From an uncultured Lachnospiraceae bacterium (GTDB lineage: Bacteria > Bacillota > Clostridia > Lachnospirales > Lachnospiraceae), in the NCBI GenBank assembly GCA_947630855.1, contig CANRJF010000010.1, positions 1 through 45,169 of the forward strand: a stretch of DNA of 45,169 nucleotides. Direction: 5' to 3'. The notes under the pieces were generated by a model. That model did not search any database. It saw only the letters and a list, made by a program, of their open reading frames with translations, and had not been told where the DNA came from. Of this stretch, positions 43,696-45,169 are shown piece after piece. Position 1 is the stretch's first letter. Every line of letters starts with the position of its first letter. Position numbers and translations under genes: made by a program.

Positions 43696-44895
43696 ATGAA
43701 TTTGAAGAAACAAAAGCTTATAAATCTATTTATGCCAGGTATGCTCTTTTGCTTTATTCTGTGGGGATGCAGCCAGGAGACAGAGAATGAATTTGAGGAA
43801 ACAGAAAAAGAGATAGAAAAAATAACAGAAGATATCGGGGAGCGGCAGACAGAAGAATCGACGGAAAATGAGACAGGATTATCTGTGGAGGAATTAGATC
43901 TTTATGAACAAATGGCTCTCTATATTCAGGAAGGATTCCGCCGTTATGGGATTGAAGGCATTTATCAGGCATATTTCGGACCGGTCGAAGAGGAAGAGGA
44001 GCAATTTTCCTGCGACATATTGTTGGAGGGTGAGGACGAATTGTGGAGGGAGGTCATTGCATATACGGTAGATGCAGAAACGGCCTGGTACGTGTTTGAG
44101 GGGGAGGATGAACGGATTTTTTCAAAAGATCCTTATAGGGCAGAGTCTGAGGACTCCTCATTTGTGACGGAGTTGAGAAAAAATTACAGGCATAAGGTTC
44201 AGATTACAAATAAGACAGATTTGCCGTCTACGGTTCATTACGTTTCGGAAAGCGGACCCATTGAGAGGGACAGACAAAAAGAAATCCCCATAGAGACAGA
44301 TTCTTATGTAAGGCCAATGCTTTATAACTATCAGGATGAAAGGCTGAATATTGATATTATTATTGAATATCCCCGGGTCTGGTTATCGGATGATGAACTG
44401 GGGAAAGTGGTCAATGAAAAATTGAAAAATGCTTTTTTTAAAGACTATCTGGAGGATGGTTTATTTCCTGGCAGTAAAGTAAACACATCGATTAACAGAA
44501 ACTATTTGATTACCAGAGAAGATGAGAGATATGTATCTATGCGCATTTATACAAACAGCTTTACCCAGGGTAATAATCATCCAGGCGAGTGGGAGACGGG
44601 TATTACTATTGACCTTCAAACAGGGGAGGTGCTTCATTTAGAGGATGTGATAGGAAAAGAGAGGTCGTTTAAGTCTTTGTTGGAGAGCGGAGTCTTTGAG
44701 GGGCTGCTTTCATGGGAGGGGAGGCCGGTAGAAACTTGGATTGCCGAACTTCATCTGGAGGAAGAAGAACCGCTTATCGATTATGATTCCTATTTCTATT
44801 TAACGGGGGATGGAATAGGTTTTATTACCTATTCAGGGGGATATTATAACTGTCTGGAAGCAAAATTTGAGGATTTGGGAATGGAGAAGTTTTAA
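43696..44895 (+). CDS. Lipoprotein with DUF4163/DUF3298-like C-terminal region
   Basis: 399 residues. A signal peptide with lipobox FILWGC is followed by an acidic, glutamate-rich linker. The C-terminal half (NIDIIIEYPRVWLSDDELGK, YVSMRIYTNSF, TGITIDLQTGEVLHLEDVIG, TGDGIGFITYSGGY) resembles the RsiV/PdaC-type DUF4163-DUF3298 pair, which is found in anti-sigma factors and cell-envelope proteins. GGAGG precedes the ATG. Placed 58 bases after the ABC permease, possibly a separate unit. Function unknown. Confidence 0.78.
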   Translation: MNLKKQKLINLFMPGMLFCFILWGCSQETENEFEETEKEIEKITEDIGERQTEESTENETGLSVEELDLYEQMALYIQEGFRRYGIEGIYQAYFGPVEEEEEQFSCDILLEGEDELWREVIAYTVDAETAWYVFEGEDERIFSKDPYRAESEDSSFVTELRKNYRHKVQITNKTDLPSTVHYVSESGPIERDRQKEIPIETDSYVRPMLYNYQDERLNIDIIIEYPRVWLSDDELGKVVNEKLKNAFFKDYLEDGLFPGSKVNTSINRNYLITREDERYVSMRIYTNSFTQGNNHPGEWETGITIDLQTGEVLHLEDVIGKERSFKSLLESGVFEGLLSWEGRPVETWIAELHLEEEEPLIDYDSYFYLTGDGIGFITYSGGYYNCLEAKFEDLGMEKF

Positions 44896-45027
44896 AAAAC
44901 AAAAATGTGCGTTCTGTGATGCCAGAGCCGAAGAACTGCCAGAATGAATATTTCGTAATTGGCAGTCTGTCGGCCCTGGCGTTTGTTGTCAGTCAGTGTT
45001 TTTTATTTGCAGTTCTTGTCAATGACA

Positions 45028-45169
45028 TCAGGGGCTTTTACCACCCTGAGGCCATATGCCTAAGGTATGGTCGATGTAGTAATCCCCAAAGTCGGATTCT
45101 TTGATTTCTTCAGGGGTAAGATTTCTGGTAAGCTGGTGCACAATGGTAGCCACCATCTCAAAATGAGCC
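45028..45169 (-). CDS. Unrecognised protein, C-terminal 46 residues (partial)
   Basis: An open minus-strand frame enters from the right edge and stops at 45028-45030. The residues have protein-like composition: HFEMVATIVHQLTRNLTPEE, then SDFGDYYIDHTLGIWPQGGK. I do not recognise the family securely. The base composition is less A-rich than the preceding genes, which might reflect a different origin. The full gene lies outside the window. Confidence 0.5.
   Translation of the reverse strand, partial: AHFEMVATIVHQLTRNLTPEEIKESDFGDYYIDHTLGIWPQGGKSP

Noticed and set aside
44907-45104. 65-codon plus-strand frame at the right edge
   Set aside because: It overlaps a better minus-strand coding end and has no ribosome binding site or recognisable sequence.

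Overview
The window is chromosomal DNA of a spore-forming, low-GC, anaerobic Firmicute, most likely a Lachnospiraceae (Clostridia). The evidence is the clostridial order nusB-xseA-xseB-ispA-dxs-tlyA-nadK-argR-recN-spoIVB, a Spo0A homologue with an array of 0A-like boxes upstream, the paired NifU-like/GGGtGRT genes, a UgpC-type ATPase beside a CdaR/PucR regulator, and a DUF5688-like protein. Genus cannot be fixed from sequence alone.

Layout. 1-700: tail of gpsA, then a dUTPase gene whose reading frame is broken. 952-3299: highly expressed sugar-ABC ATPase (ugpC/msmK type), then a CdaR-like regulator. 3374-12610: Asp23-family gene behind a strikingly folded leader, then the housekeeping run nusB to recN (transcription, DNA repair, isoprenoid and NADP synthesis, arginine regulation). 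12681-13907: spoIVB. In B. subtilis and many clostridia spo0A follows spoIVB directly; here about 7 kb separates them. That interval (13932-20944) holds two AgrA/AgrC-like LytTR-regulator/GHKL-kinase pairs without agrB or a canonical agrD, three small XRE regulators, an 83-residue unknown protein, two structured non-coding stretches, and a 16-codon tryptophan-rich ORF with a near-perfect ribosome binding site lying between two terminator-like hairpins. That mini-gene is the best candidate for something undescribed.

20945-24891: spo0A, glgA, a convergent DUF5688-like gene, a small membrane protein and tRNA-Thr(CGU). 25062-30553: Uma2-type nuclease-fold protein, an ABC permease/ATPase pair lacking a binding protein, queH, argH, asd. 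30692-36697: degenerate DUF234-type ATPase, topB, a left-handed beta-helix protein, and the NifU-like/GGGtGRT pair. 36790-43637: three unknown genes running directly into an OmpR-type regulator, sensor kinase and ABC exporter module. The kinase and the permease each carry one frameshift, and the exporter promoter carries five TTAAGA-like repeats at 11-12 bp phasing. 43696-44895: a lipoprotein with an RsiV-like C-terminal part. The extreme right edge has the C-terminal end of an unrecognised minus-strand gene.

Together the window joins a conserved sporulation/housekeeping backbone with an accessory signalling insertion placed exactly beside the sporulation master regulator. Whether that signalling feeds sporulation is an inference from position only.
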